Source: Tanticharoenia sakaeratensis NBRC 103193 (GTDB lineage Bacteria; Pseudomonadota; Alphaproteobacteria; Acetobacterales; Acetobacteraceae). From it: a DNA stretch of 64,000 nt. Under the pieces are notes generated by a model. That model was not told the DNA's origin and searched no databases. It was given only the letters and a program-made list of their open reading frames with translations. Positions 37,553-46,659 of this stretch are shown piece after piece. Numbering within the stretch: position 1 is the first letter of the stretch; each line of letters starts with the position of its first letter. Made by a program: the position numbers and the translations under genes. The stretch lies in the NCBI RefSeq assembly GCF_000963885.1, contig NZ_BALE01000017.1, positions 142,517 through 206,516 of the forward strand. The letters are read 5' to 3'.

Positions 37553-38335
37553 TCAGGTCGCTGCGAACGGGTCGTCCGGATAATCCACGCCGATCAGCGC
37601 CAGGCCATCCGGCGGGGCCGTGGGGCCTGCCTTGCTGCGGTCGCACGCCTCAAGGGCCGTGCGCGTGTCCGCAGGCGTCCATGCCCCCCAGCCGACCAGC
37701 TGTAGCGATCCGACCATGTTGCGCACCTGATGATGGAGGAAAGACCTCGCGTCGGCCTCGATCGACACGATGTCGCCGTTGCGGGCGACGTCCAGCCGGT
37801 CCAGCGTGCGCATCGGGGAGTTGGCCTGGCAGGATGCGGCGCGGAATGACGAGAAATCGTGACGTCCCAGCAGATGCTGCGCGCCTTCATGCATCGCCTG
37901 TGCGTCCAGCGGCCGCTTGACGTGCCAGACCTGACCCGCGTCGAGCGCCGGGCGGGCGGGGCGGTTGAGGATGCGATAGCGATAGCGGCGGCGGATGGCC
38001 GAGAACCGGGCGTTCCAGCCGGGTGCCGCCAGTGCGGCGTCAAGCACGACGATCGGATGCGGCTTGAGGTGAAAATTGATCCCGTCGCGCACCTGCCGCG
38101 CGTCCCGATCAAAGCCGGACGGAAAATCGAGCTGGATCACCTGTCCACCTGCGTGAACGCCAGCGTCGGTGCGTCCGGCCGTGATGCTGGGAACGGGTCG
38201 ACCGCCTGCGATCCGGCTCGCTGCCTCTTCGAGAAGCCCCTGGATCGAGACGCCATTGGCCTGTTTCTGCCAGCCGACATAGCCGCCGCCGTCATATTCC
38301 AGCCGGACGGCCCAGGTCACGGGCGCATCACTCAC
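37553..38335 (-). CDS. truA: tRNA pseudouridine(38-40) synthase
   Basis: TruA makes pseudouridine at positions 38-40 of tRNA. The protein of about 260 residues has the catalytic Asp in TAGRTDAGVHA, FHLKPHPIVVL and the FLHHQVRNMVGSL segment. Start candidates are GTG 38335 (overlapping fmt by eight bases) and GTG 38320. It is the third gene of the def-fmt-truA run. Confidence 0.94.
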   Translation of the reverse strand: MSDAPVTWAVRLEYDGGGYVGWQKQANGVSIQGLLEEAASRIAGGRPVPSITAGRTDAGVHAGGQVIQLDFPSGFDRDARQVRDGINFHLKPHPIVVLDAALAAPGWNARFSAIRRRYRYRILNRPARPALDAGQVWHVKRPLDAQAMHEGAQHLLGRHDFSSFRAASCQANSPMRTLDRLDVARNGDIVSIEADARSFLHHQVRNMVGSLQLVGWGAWTPADTRTALEACDRSKAGPTAPPDGLALIGVDYPDDPFAAT

Positions 38336-39245
38336 CGAGACGGGCGCCTTTCGGCAGCGTTGCGCCATGCAGGAACGTCGCGCGGTCCATCATTGCACGA
38401 CCCGGTCGCTGCAAGCGTTCGAGACGGAGCGCATCCTCTCCGCAGGCGACGAGCAGCGCGTCGTCCAGCACGGTTCCCGGCGATGCATCATGGGCGCCGC
38501 TCACCAGGGATACACCGCCGATTTTGAGCACGTCGCCCTCCAGCGTAGTGAACGTGCCGGGCCACGGCGTCAGGCCACGGACCTGTCGTTCAATCGTGTG
38601 AGCATCGCGCGTCCAGTCGATATGGCCGGTCTCCCGGGTCAGCTTCGGCGCGTAGGTCGCACCCTCTTCGGGCTGGGGTTTCGCCTCCGGTAGCGGTCCG
38701 GACAGCACCTGCGTGATCAGGGCCGCGCCGAGCGGGCCGAGCCGGTCATGCAGACTCTGCGCCGTCTCATCGGCCGAGAGGTCGACGGCCGCTTCGGCCA
38801 GCACGTCGCCCGTGTCGAGCCCCTCGTCCATCCGCATGATCGACACGCCGCTTCGGGCATCGCCGGCCAGCACGGCCGCATGGATCGGCGAGGCGCCGCG
38901 CCAGCGAGGCAGCAGGCTCGCATGGATGTTGAGGCAGCCCAGCTTCGGGGCGTCCAGCATCGCCTTGGGCAGCAGCAATCCGTAGGCCGCAACGACGGCG
39001 GCATCGGCGTTCAGGTTCGCGAACGCCTCGTGTTCGGCCACATCCCGGCGCACGCGCACAGGCGAGCGGACCGGCAGACCGCGTCGTTCGGCCTCGACCT
39101 GGACGGGCGAGGGGCGCAGGGCCTTGCCGCGTCCGGCAGGTCGCGGGGGCTGCGTGTAGACGCAGACGATCTCATGGCCCGCGTCGTGCAGGCTGACGAG
39201 CGCGGGCACGGCGAAATCCGGCGTGCCCATGAACACGAGGCGCAC
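38328..39245 (-). CDS. fmt: methionyl-tRNA formyltransferase
   Basis: Fmt formylates initiator Met-tRNA. The 305-residue protein has the N-terminal RLVFMGTPDFAVPAL, the folate-site region around LNIHASLLPRWRGASPI, and a C-terminal OB-like domain. The start is GTG 39245, three bases after the def stop codon, as expected for the def-fmt pair. Confidence 0.96.
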   Translation of the reverse strand: MRLVFMGTPDFAVPALVSLHDAGHEIVCVYTQPPRPAGRGKALRPSPVQVEAERRGLPVRSPVRVRRDVAEHEAFANLNADAAVVAAYGLLLPKAMLDAPKLGCLNIHASLLPRWRGASPIHAAVLAGDARSGVSIMRMDEGLDTGDVLAEAAVDLSADETAQSLHDRLGPLGAALITQVLSGPLPEAKPQPEEGATYAPKLTRETGHIDWTRDAHTIERQVRGLTPWPGTFTTLEGDVLKIGGVSLVSGAHDASPGTVLDDALLVACGEDALRLERLQRPGRAMMDRATFLHGATLPKGARLGE

Positions 39246-39248
39246 GGG

Positions 39249-39794
39249 CTATTTCCCGCGCTGCTCTTTCGCCAGGCGCCGCATGATCATGTTGCGCTTG
39301 AGCGAGGAGAGATGATCGACGAACAGCACGCCATCCAGATGGTCGAGCTCATGCTGGATGCAGGTCGCCAGCAGGTCGGACGCCTCGCATTCTTCGGTCG
39401 TGCCGTCGAGTGTCCGGTAGCGCATGCGGATGGCCTCCGGGCGTATCACTTCGGCATACTGGTTGGGCAGCGAGAGGCATCCTTCCTCGCGGCTTGCCAG
39501 CGTTTCCGATTCCTCGATGATCTCGGGATTGATGAGGATCATCGGGTCCCGCACGTCGCCTTCGGACAGGTCGATCAGGGCGAAGCGGAGTCCCAGACCC
39601 ACCTGGGGGGCGGCGAGGCCGATGCCCGGCGCCTTGTACATGGCCGAGAACATGCCCGGGAGGGCGTCGCGGATCTGCGCCATGTCTTCCGGGCGCACGT
39701 CGCGCGTGGCCCGCTTGAGAACAGGGTGCGGCGCGATCAGAATCGGCGTGGGCGTGATATCATCCACGCGCGAGAGGAAATCGAGGCTGGTCAT
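39249..39794 (-). CDS. def: peptide deformylase
   Basis: Def removes the N-formyl group from new proteins with a metal ion. The 181-residue protein has all three family motifs: GIGLAAPQVG, EEGCLSLP and QHELDH. ATG 39794 is preferred to an in-frame ATG at 39857 because it gives the normal length. Confidence 0.96.
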   Translation of the reverse strand: MTSLDFLSRVDDITPTPILIAPHPVLKRATRDVRPEDMAQIRDALPGMFSAMYKAPGIGLAAPQVGLGLRFALIDLSEGDVRDPMILINPEIIEESETLASREEGCLSLPNQYAEVIRPEAIRMRYRTLDGTTEECEASDLLATCIQHELDHLDGVLFVDHLSSLKRNMIMRRLAKEQRGK

Positions 39795-39850
39795 AGGGTG
39801 CGATGTAGCGATTGAGGGCGCCGGGCGCCAGACGTACGGCACCAGCCTTG

Positions 39851-39878
39851 CTTGCATCGGGCCACGTTAGGCCCATAT
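39851..39878 (+). promoter_or_regulatory. candidate heat-shock (RpoH) promoter of hsp20
   Basis: CTTGCATC (39851-39858) and CCCATAT (39872-39878) are 13 bases apart. They resemble the RpoH pattern (CTTGAAA, 11-14 bases, CCCCATnT) and lie about 75 bases before the Hsp20 start. Confidence 0.45.
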
Positions 39879-39941
39879 CCTGTAGCGAAACGTTCGGGTG
39901 CCGCTTGTTCCCCTGGGCTCGAACGTCCGTCTCGCTCCCTG

Positions 39942-39947
39942 AGGAGG
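39942..39947 (+). promoter_or_regulatory. ribosome binding site deciding the hsp20 start
   Basis: A perfect AGGAGG five bases before GTG 39953 fixes this GTG as the start; upstream in-frame ATGs lack a site and add unrelated residues. Confidence 0.75.
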
Positions 39948-39952
39948 CCTTC

Positions 39953-40474
39953 GTGTCAGGCAGGTTGTTTACGTCCCCCATGTTTCTCGGCTTCGACCAT
40001 CTGGAGCAGATGCTCGAGCGTGCCTCGAAAACCGCATCCGACGGCTATCCGCCCTACAACATCGAACAAATCAGCCAGACCGCGCTTCGAATTACGCTGG
40101 CGGTCGCGGGCTTCGTCATGGACGATCTGCAGATCACACAGGAAGATAACCAGCTCGTCATCCGTGGTCGCCAGACCGATGACAGCCAGGGCCGGATCTT
40201 CCTGCATCGCGGGATCGCGGCGAGGCAGTTTCAGAAGGCCTTCGTGCTGGCGGAAGGGATCGAGGTCGGCGGAGCATGGCTCGACAACGGGCTTTTGCAT
40301 ATCGACCTGCACCGGCCGGAGCCCGAGGTTCGCGTCAAGCGGATCGAGATCAGCCGGGGCCGCGAGCCGCAGCCCTCGAACCATACCACCCGGGATCTGT
40401 CGCAGCCCGGGCCGACCCTCGATGTCCCGCGTCCGCGTCGCGCACGGACCGTGCGCGAGATCGACGAGGAATAA
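39953..40474 (+). CDS. Hsp20/alpha-crystallin small heat-shock protein
   Basis: Small heat-shock proteins hold unfolding proteins. The 173-residue product has the IbpA-type N-terminus (LFTSPMFLGFDHLEQML, YPPYNIEQ), an alpha-crystallin domain at about 40-130 (LAVAGFVMDDLQIT, IARRQFQKAFVLAEG-like segment, LDNGLLHIDL), and a polar tail. The start is GTG 39953 with a strong site. A candidate RpoH promoter precedes it. A DUF1150 gene follows, as in other alphaproteobacteria. Confidence 0.92.
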   Translation: MSGRLFTSPMFLGFDHLEQMLERASKTASDGYPPYNIEQISQTALRITLAVAGFVMDDLQITQEDNQLVIRGRQTDDSQGRIFLHRGIAARQFQKAFVLAEGIEVGGAWLDNGLLHIDLHRPEPEVRVKRIEISRGREPQPSNHTTRDLSQPGPTLDVPRPRRARTVREIDEE

Positions 40475-40549
40475 TCCATCACGGGAGCCGGCCTACGGGC
40501 CGATCGGGCGCATGCCGGCTTGCCGCTATCGAATTCAGGGAGACCCATC

Positions 40550-40807
40550 ATGGGCAATCCGTTTCTGGACCGTCTGAATGGCGCTGCCGCAGACGAAATG
40601 CCGGCCGATCTGCGTCGCATCAGCGATGGTGAGTTGCGCAATCTCGGCCTGTCGAAACTGGCCTACGTCAAATCCGTCCTCGTGGACGGCGAAATCGCCT
40701 TTGCCATCCACGCGGCCGATGGCACGCCGATGGCCGTCGCCGGCGATGAAGAGACCGCGCTCGGCGCGATTGTCGAACATGAAATGATTCCGGCGCTCGT
40801 CCATTGA
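40550..40807 (+). CDS. DUF1150 family protein
   Basis: The 85-residue protein has the DUF1150 core: LRNLGLSKLAYVKSV, then AFAIHAADGTPMAVAGDEE. Its function is unknown. The recurrent position behind hsp20 suggests a stress link. CAGGGAG precedes the ATG. The stop overlaps the next ATG by one base. Confidence 0.85.
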   Translation: MGNPFLDRLNGAAADEMPADLRRISDGELRNLGLSKLAYVKSVLVDGEIAFAIHAADGTPMAVAGDEETALGAIVEHEMIPALVH

Positions 40808-41172
40808 TGGCCGATGCACAAGGCACCATCCGCCGGCTGGCACTGGAAGAGCGGCTGGCGGGGGCCGTCGTTCACGGCGGCCTGATCCATCTTGCGGGTC
40901 AGGTTGCCGACAACGCCGATCTGGACGCGGAAGGGCAGACCGCCGACATTCTGGCGCAGATCGACGCCCTTCTGGCTGAAGCCGGAACGGACAAGACACG
41001 CCTGATCTCGGTGCAGATTTTCCTGCGGGAGATTGGCGATATCGGGGCCATGAACCGTGCCTGGGATGCGTGGCTCAATCCTGCCCACAAGCCGGCTCGG
41101 GCGACGGTCGAGGCGAAGCTGGCCGATCCACGCTGGCGTGTCGAAATGACGGCGGTCGCTGCACTGGCCTGA
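40807..41172 (+). CDS. RidA family protein
   Basis: This is a cytoplasmic RidA-family protein of 121 residues. Unlike the exported RidA-like protein near 3.4 kb it has no signal peptide. It shows the IHLAGQVADN strand, LISVQIFLREI, and the conserved Arg in ARATVEAKL, which in active RidA binds the imine substrate. It probably detoxifies reactive enamines and imines. It is coupled to the DUF1150 gene (TGATG). Confidence 0.88.
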   Translation: MADAQGTIRRLALEERLAGAVVHGGLIHLAGQVADNADLDAEGQTADILAQIDALLAEAGTDKTRLISVQIFLREIGDIGAMNRAWDAWLNPAHKPARATVEAKLADPRWRVEMTAVAALA

Positions 41173-41291
41173 GGGCGGAAGGCTCGCACGGGGCCTGAAA
41201 CCCGGGGGGAGCCAAGGCCCTGTGTCCATGAGGTGGCAAGCAGCCAGCCATTACGCGCATGGCTGCGCACGCTGAAAGCATACGCTTCCTG

Positions 41292-42029
41292 ATGTCCGGA
41301 CTTGTGACACGTGCCCTTCTGACGGTCTGCGTTGCATTCCTTGCCTCGCATTCCGCAATTGCCGTGCCTGAAGATATTGCCGTCAACGGTGTCCGGCCGG
41401 TCAAGGTAGGTGATTACCGGCAGACGGCGCGGCTGTTCCGGCGTTTTGCTGCAATCCCTGAAAAGGATCGACCGGACCTGTCTTTCGGCCTGACCGGAGT
41501 GCTGGAGCCCGGCGACCGTCCGATTCAGAGGGCTATGCCGTATCTTGCCACGAAAAGCGGCAATGTCCCGCTTTTCAGGCAGCAGGGTGACGAGATGGTT
41601 TTTCCGCGAGATGACGCATTATGGATGGAAAACCCGTCCGTCATGGCGCCGCTTGCGAAGGGTGAGCGGATCCGGCTCCGCTTCGTGTTTCATGTCCACC
41701 CACCGGAACAGCCGACCTTCAAAGATGAGACCGCTCGGTACTGGCTGGGCGAATTCGACGCATCCTCAGAAAACGTCATCGGCTTTATCGGAGCGCTTCT
41801 GATTCCCGACGCGCACCGGCTTATTATCACACTCGCGCCCGGTGCGCGTTTCAGCATCCGAGAGAACGGTGCCAGTCGCGACCTCGCGGTCAGTGGCAGC
41901 CATGCGCCGGATCATTACACCTTCCGGCCACAGGATTTCTCCCGCGATGCTGTCTTCTCAAGCAATCGCGCCATTCCGCAGATCGATCTGGTTGTTCCGT
42001 TCGATCTCAAGACAGAATGGCGCCGATGA
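41292..42029 (+). CDS. unknown exported protein
   Basis: I do not recognise this protein of about 245 residues. A signal peptide (LVTRALLTVCVAFLASHSAIA) is followed by a mature domain with beta-rich segments such as RIRLRFVFHVHPP and RLIITLAPGARFSI, and no membrane helix, so it is probably periplasmic. ATG 41259 is an alternative start. It stands alone between the RidA gene and the convergent oxidoreductase gene. Its codon use is less GC-rich than that of its neighbours. Confidence 0.75.
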   Translation: MSGLVTRALLTVCVAFLASHSAIAVPEDIAVNGVRPVKVGDYRQTARLFRRFAAIPEKDRPDLSFGLTGVLEPGDRPIQRAMPYLATKSGNVPLFRQQGDEMVFPRDDALWMENPSVMAPLAKGERIRLRFVFHVHPPEQPTFKDETARYWLGEFDASSENVIGFIGALLIPDAHRLIITLAPGARFSIRENGASRDLAVSGSHAPDHYTFRPQDFSRDAVFSSNRAIPQIDLVVPFDLKTEWRR

Positions 42030-42036
42030 AACGGCT

Positions 42037-43158
42037 TTATTGAGGTGACTGTGGCACGATGCTGATCATCTCGGACGGGTCGGGTTCCGGCACCGTCGGC
42101 AGGCGCCGCACCTGATCCATCTGGGGACGAACCTTTCTCGTATAGGGCGCGAGTGTCTGCGGCTGTCCGGTTTCCAGCGCGCGTTCGATAGCTTCCAGTA
42201 CGCGCACGTCCAGCATTCCTTCCTCGCCGTTGGGCTCGGGCTCGTGGTCATGCAGGATGCAGTCGGAGAAATATGCGATCTCGCCACCGAACTGCTCAAC
42301 CGGGTCGGCGCGATGCGTCGTCGTATTGCCGTCGATCGTGGCCTCGTACGTAATGCCGATCTTCGGGCCGAACATGAAGCAGGGACCCGCTTCGATCTTG
42401 CCCTTCGTGCCGACCAGCGTGAACTCCTCGACGGGTGCGCAGGCGTAGCTCGTCAGGAAGTGCGCGAGGCGACCGTCTTCGAACTTCAGGCTGACTGACA
42501 CCGTGTCATCGAAGTTGAAGCCACGTCCCGGTGTCTTCCGTCCGATGGCGCTCACCTCGACCGGCTCCGCCCCGAACAGGTTGCGCACGGCGTTCAGCGG
42601 ATAGGTGCCGGAATCCGGGACCGGGCCTGACCAGTAACCGGAATGGCCACGATGGTTGGCTTCGGCGAAATTCTGTCCGAAGGATGCATTGAAGAACAGC
42701 GGATCGCCGAAATCGCCACGGCGAACGCGCTCGATCATTTCCAGCGTGCCCGGTTCGCAATGCAGCCGATAGGCCACCATCAGTTTCCCGCCGCCCCGGC
42801 GTTGAGCCGCCATGATCGCTTCGCAGTCGGCCACGCTTGCGGCCATGGCCTTTTCCAGAAGCAAATGCCGGCCCGCTTCCAGGATCGGGATTGCAAGCTG
42901 CGGATGCAGCGCGTTAGGCGTCGCGAGATAGTAAGCGTCGATATCGTCGGAAGCGAGCAGCTTGGGCAGATCTTCATATCCGTGCCCGGGAATATCGTAT
43001 TTCGCGGCGAGGTCACGAGCCTTGACGGGGTCGCCAGTGACGAGCGCGGCAAGTTGGGAGTTCGTCGCCTGAGAGATGCCCGGCATGAAAGCCTGTTGCG
43101 AGATCTGGCCGCCGCCGACCACGGCGTAACGGACGATGGAGCCAGGTGTGTGCGGCAT
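42037..43158 (-). CDS. Gfo/Idh/MocA-family oxidoreductase
   Basis: The 373-residue protein belongs to the Gfo/Idh/MocA sugar oxidoreductases. It has a Rossmann N-terminus (YAVVGGGQISQQAFMPGI), the catalytic-Lys motif LEKAMAAS (EKP-type with Ala for Pro) and a C-terminal alpha/beta substrate domain. It lacks the twin-arginine leader of Zymomonas glucose-fructose oxidoreductase, so it is cytoplasmic. Substrate unknown. AAGGAAG precedes the ATG. Confidence 0.88.
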   Translation of the reverse strand: MPHTPGSIVRYAVVGGGQISQQAFMPGISQATNSQLAALVTGDPVKARDLAAKYDIPGHGYEDLPKLLASDDIDAYYLATPNALHPQLAIPILEAGRHLLLEKAMAASVADCEAIMAAQRRGGGKLMVAYRLHCEPGTLEMIERVRRGDFGDPLFFNASFGQNFAEANHRGHSGYWSGPVPDSGTYPLNAVRNLFGAEPVEVSAIGRKTPGRGFNFDDTVSVSLKFEDGRLAHFLTSYACAPVEEFTLVGTKGKIEAGPCFMFGPKIGITYEATIDGNTTTHRADPVEQFGGEIAYFSDCILHDHEPEPNGEEGMLDVRVLEAIERALETGQPQTLAPYTRKVRPQMDQVRRLPTVPEPDPSEMISIVPQSPQ

Positions 43159-43384
43159 GACGACGCTTCCTTCAGAAAACCAGTTTCAAGGAAACCAACG
43201 AGCCCCGTTTACCCGTGGTTGCGCCGAGGGCTTGGATATTGCCGACTCCCAGTCAATCTCCGGACACATTCCCGCGGTCAGACAGGGGGCCCGATCATCG
43301 GTTTCGAAGGACGCCGGAGATCCATCCGCACATCGCCAAAGCGTATCGGCCCCGAAGGCCGACTGGCCGGTGGCCGGACGCTGA

Positions 43385-44803
43385 TCAGCGCTTCCGTTTC
43401 TCGCGCTTGCGTTGGGCCGAGGTCGGCAGACCCATGGCCTCGCGGTATTTCGCGACCGTCCGGCGCATGATCTCGATCCCGTCCTTGCGCAGGATGTCGG
43501 AGATCGCATCGTCGGACAGGATGCCGTCGGGTGGTTCACGCTCGATCATCGTGCGGATGCGATGACGGATCGCTTCCGCGCTGTGTCCATCCGCGCCGGC
43601 TCCGAGGGACACCGAAAAGAAGAACCGCAGGGCGATCGTGCCGCGTGGCGTTGCAGCATATTTGTTGGCCGTGACGCGTGAGACCGTGCTTTCATGCAGC
43701 GCCGTGTCCTCGGCAATCTCGCGCAGCGTCATGGGACGCAGGGCGGTGACACCGTCGCGCAGGAAGGCTTCCTGTCGGGCGACGATCGCGCGGGTAACGG
43801 CGAGCAGGCTGTTCGTGCGGCTCTCGATCGATTTCACGACCCAGGCCGCACTCGCCGCACGTTCCGTCAGATAGCTGCGGGCGGTCCTGTCGCGCGCGAG
43901 GGACGATCGCAACTCTTCGTTCAGGCGCACACGGGGCAGGGTGGCGCTGTTGAGTGCCACGCGGAAGCTGCCTCCATGCGCCTTCACCCAGACATCGGGC
44001 ACGATCGCGATCGGAGCCGAATCCGGCTCGAATCCGGGTTTGGGGTCGAGCGCGCGCAACTCCGCGATCATCTCCGCCATGTCCTCGGTATCGACGTTAC
44101 AGACGCGACGGAGGGCAGGGAGATCGCGCGCGGCGAGAAGATCCAGATTCGCCAGCAAGGCGGCCATGGCCGGGTCGAAGCGGTTCACGGCCCGAAGCTG
44201 CGCCTCCAGACACTCGGCGAGTGTCGTTGCGAACACGCCGCAGGGTTCGAGCTGCATCAGCGTCGTGCGGACCGCTTCCAGCTCGTCGCGCGTGATCCCC
44301 AAGGATTCCGCCATTTCGTCGGGCGTGTGAGGGAGGCGTCCGGCTTCATCCAGAAGCGCCAGAAGATGGCTTGCAATCAGGCGCGGGCGCACATCCGAAA
44401 ACGTGAGCGCGATCTGCTCGGCAAGACGCGTGCGCAGGGAGGGACCGGGCGCTCCGGCTTCGGGCCGGTCGTCGACCTCGACATCGGCGCCGCCCGGACC
44501 GGCTGCCCTGACGTCATAAGGCGCGTCGTCGATATCGGATTGCGAGAATGTCGCAGCATCGGGCGCCGCGCCATCCGAGAGCGCCATGTCGACGGTCGCG
44601 GCATCGAACTCAGCCGGACTGGAGTCGCCGGTCGCCGCCAGATCGTCATAGGTCAGCTCGAGTAGCGGATTGGCCTCGGCCTGCTCGGCGAGAAAGGCCG
44701 CCGCCTCGAGATTCGTGGACTGCAGGAGAGCGATCGCCTGACGCAGCTGCGGCGTCATGACGAGGGACGTGGACTGGCGAAGATCGAGTGACGGCGCGAG
44801 CAT
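43385..44803 (-). CDS. rpoN: RNA polymerase sigma-54 factor
   Basis: RpoN directs polymerase to -24/-12 promoters, with enhancer-binding activators. The 472-residue protein has the Gln/Leu-rich region I (QSTSLVMTPQLRQAIALLQ), an acidic region II, the core-binding domain, an HTH (LREIAEDTALHESTVSRV), and the RpoN box RRTVAKYREAMGLP near the C-terminus. It follows lptB after 30 bases. The hpf and ptsN genes that often follow rpoN are not here. Confidence 0.96.
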   Translation of the reverse strand: MLAPSLDLRQSTSLVMTPQLRQAIALLQSTNLEAAAFLAEQAEANPLLELTYDDLAATGDSSPAEFDAATVDMALSDGAAPDAATFSQSDIDDAPYDVRAAGPGGADVEVDDRPEAGAPGPSLRTRLAEQIALTFSDVRPRLIASHLLALLDEAGRLPHTPDEMAESLGITRDELEAVRTTLMQLEPCGVFATTLAECLEAQLRAVNRFDPAMAALLANLDLLAARDLPALRRVCNVDTEDMAEMIAELRALDPKPGFEPDSAPIAIVPDVWVKAHGGSFRVALNSATLPRVRLNEELRSSLARDRTARSYLTERAASAAWVVKSIESRTNSLLAVTRAIVARQEAFLRDGVTALRPMTLREIAEDTALHESTVSRVTANKYAATPRGTIALRFFFSVSLGAGADGHSAEAIRHRIRTMIEREPPDGILSDDAISDILRKDGIEIMRRTVAKYREAMGLPTSAQRKREKRKR

Positions 44804-44833
44804 CGTCAGCCGGACTTGCCCGGGTGCCCATGA

Positions 44834-45661
44834 TCAGAGCGAGAAGTTTTCTCCGAGATAGACACGGCGGACGTCCTCGTTGGCGACGATCTCTTCCGGC
44901 ATGCCTTCCATCAGGACCTGCCCGCCATGCATGATATAGGCTCGGTCGATGACTTCCAGCGTTTCGCGCACGTTATGATCGGTAATCAGCACACCGATGC
45001 CGCGATCCTTCAGATGCGACACCAGATCGCGGATTTCCCCGACCGCGATCGGATCGATGCCGGCCAGCGGTTCGTCGAGCAGGATGTAGTGCGGCTGGCT
45101 TGCCAGGGCACGCGCAATCTCCAGACGCCGCCGTTCGCCGCCCGACAGCGAAAGAGAAGGCGAGCGCCGCAGATGCGAGATGCCGAATTCGGCCAGCAGC
45201 CCGTCGAGCATGACTTCGCGCCGTTCGGCATCAGGCTCGATGACCTCGAGCGCCGCGAGAATGTTCTGTTCGACGTTGAGACCGCGGAAGATGCTGGCCT
45301 CCTGAGGGAGGTAGCCGATCCCCAGCCGCGCGCGCCTGTACATCGGAAGCTGGGTGATGTCGGCGCCGTCCAGCGTGATCGAACCTGTATCGGGCTGCAC
45401 GAGCCCCACGATCATATAGAAGCTCGTGGTCTTGCCGGCGCCGTTCGGGCCGAGCAGCCCGACCGCTTCGCCGCGCTGCACCTGGATCGAGACGTTCTGC
45501 ACGACGGGGCGCTTCTTGTAGGTCTTGCCGATACCGTGCGCGATCAACCCCTCGGTGAACGCAGGGCCTGCCGTCTCCCCGGCGCTCGCGGCAAGGTCGC
45601 CTGTCGAGCCGAGATGGATTGTCTGGCGACGATCGATTTCGACGACGGTGTCTTCACTCAT
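44834..45661 (-). CDS. lptB: LPS export ABC transporter ATP-binding protein
   Basis: LptB powers extraction of LPS from the inner membrane with LptFG. The 275-residue protein has Walker A GPNGAGKTT, the signature LSGGERRR, Walker B ILLDEPLAG and the H-loop DHNVRETL. About 40 extra residues precede the domain. The ATG overlaps the lptA stop (ATGA). Confidence 0.96.
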   Translation of the reverse strand: MSEDTVVEIDRRQTIHLGSTGDLAASAGETAGPAFTEGLIAHGIGKTYKKRPVVQNVSIQVQRGEAVGLLGPNGAGKTTSFYMIVGLVQPDTGSITLDGADITQLPMYRRARLGIGYLPQEASIFRGLNVEQNILAALEVIEPDAERREVMLDGLLAEFGISHLRRSPSLSLSGGERRRLEIARALASQPHYILLDEPLAGIDPIAVGEIRDLVSHLKDRGIGVLITDHNVRETLEVIDRAYIMHGGQVLMEGMPEEIVANEDVRRVYLGENFSL

Positions 45662-46659
45662 CGTGCGGGCCTTTCGGACGGTGTCGACGTGGCCGGCTTG
45701 CCGCCCGGGGCGGATGCATCGCTGCCGCTCGTCTCATTCGGAACCACGAGACCCTCGACGCGCGCGCCCGGAGCCTGCGTCATGGTGGCGAGTCCCGCCT
45801 TCATGTTCACGATCGCGGCCGCGCCGTTGATCTGGTTCTGGCCGCGCGTGATCTTCACGTGGCCGAGGACGCGGGCGATCGAGGTGTCGGGAATGTAGAC
45901 GCCGCGATCGCCGACCACGGTCTCGGTCGGCGTGCGGATGAATACATGGCCCCACGCATAGACCTTCTCAAGCTTCGACGAACCGGACGACAGCGGATCG
46001 GGCGCATTGGCCGGCTTGACCGGTGCGGGCGCGCCGGGCTGGGCCGGCTGCTGGTCGGGCTTCGAATATCCCACCAGCACGTCCGCCAGAATCCGGCGGC
46101 CGTCATTCGTCGTCACGGTCGCGTTGCCACGGCCGACGGACATGTGCTCGTTGGAATGATATTCCATGACGTCTCGCGCGGTCAGCACATCCTGCGGCGT
46201 CACCAGTTTCAGCGCATGTCCCGTCATGACCAGCGTCGCCTGGTCGATGTCATAGACAGCCTTGTCGCCGAAGCCCTGGTCCGTCGGCGTATAGATATGG
46301 ACGTGGCCTATGGCCTGCAGACGATAGATCTCCTGCGATCCTCCGCCCATCGGGTCGCTGCCCTGTCCGTCCTGCTTGCCGGCATCGGCCGGCGGTGTCA
46401 CGGGTTGACCCGGCGGCGGCGCCTTCTTGCGCAGGAAGGCGATCAACTGGTCGGCATCGACCGTGACGTCCCCGCGGACTGCCCGAGCCTGGTCGTTGAA
46501 CGTGACGGTCTGTGCGTCCCGGTTCCAGTCCGTCGATCCGGCATTGCTGATATTGACCTGCTGACCGTGTGACATGTCGATTGCCTGCGCGAAGGCGATC
46601 CCCGGCGCAGGCAGACCGCAGGTCAGGGTAAGCGACAGGAGGCGCGCGGTGCGGTTCAT
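45658..46659 (-). CDS. lptA: LptA/OstA-family periplasmic LPS transport protein
   Basis: LptA forms the periplasmic bridge that carries LPS to the outer membrane. The 333-residue precursor has a signal peptide (LSLTLTCGLPAPGIAFAQA) and OstA-like beta-jellyroll segments (VTFNDQARAVRGDVTVDADQ, AVYDIDQATLVMTG, RGVYIPDTSIARVLG). Two Pro/Gly/Gln-rich insertions (about 80-108 and 200-227) make it far longer than the roughly 185 residues of E. coli LptA. It is coupled to lptC and lptB. Confidence 0.9.
   Translation of the reverse strand: MNRTARLLSLTLTCGLPAPGIAFAQAIDMSHGQQVNISNAGSTDWNRDAQTVTFNDQARAVRGDVTVDADQLIAFLRKKAPPPGQPVTPPADAGKQDGQGSDPMGGGSQEIYRLQAIGHVHIYTPTDQGFGDKAVYDIDQATLVMTGHALKLVTPQDVLTARDVMEYHSNEHMSVGRGNATVTTNDGRRILADVLVGYSKPDQQPAQPGAPAPVKPANAPDPLSSGSSKLEKVYAWGHVFIRTPTETVVGDRGVYIPDTSIARVLGHVKITRGQNQINGAAAIVNMKAGLATMTQAPGARVEGLVVPNETSGSDASAPGGKPATSTPSERPAR

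Noticed and set aside
43346..43362. TCGGCC/GGCCGA hairpin just after rpoN on the minus strand.
   Set aside because: Only six pairs and no T-run, so I did not call it a terminator.
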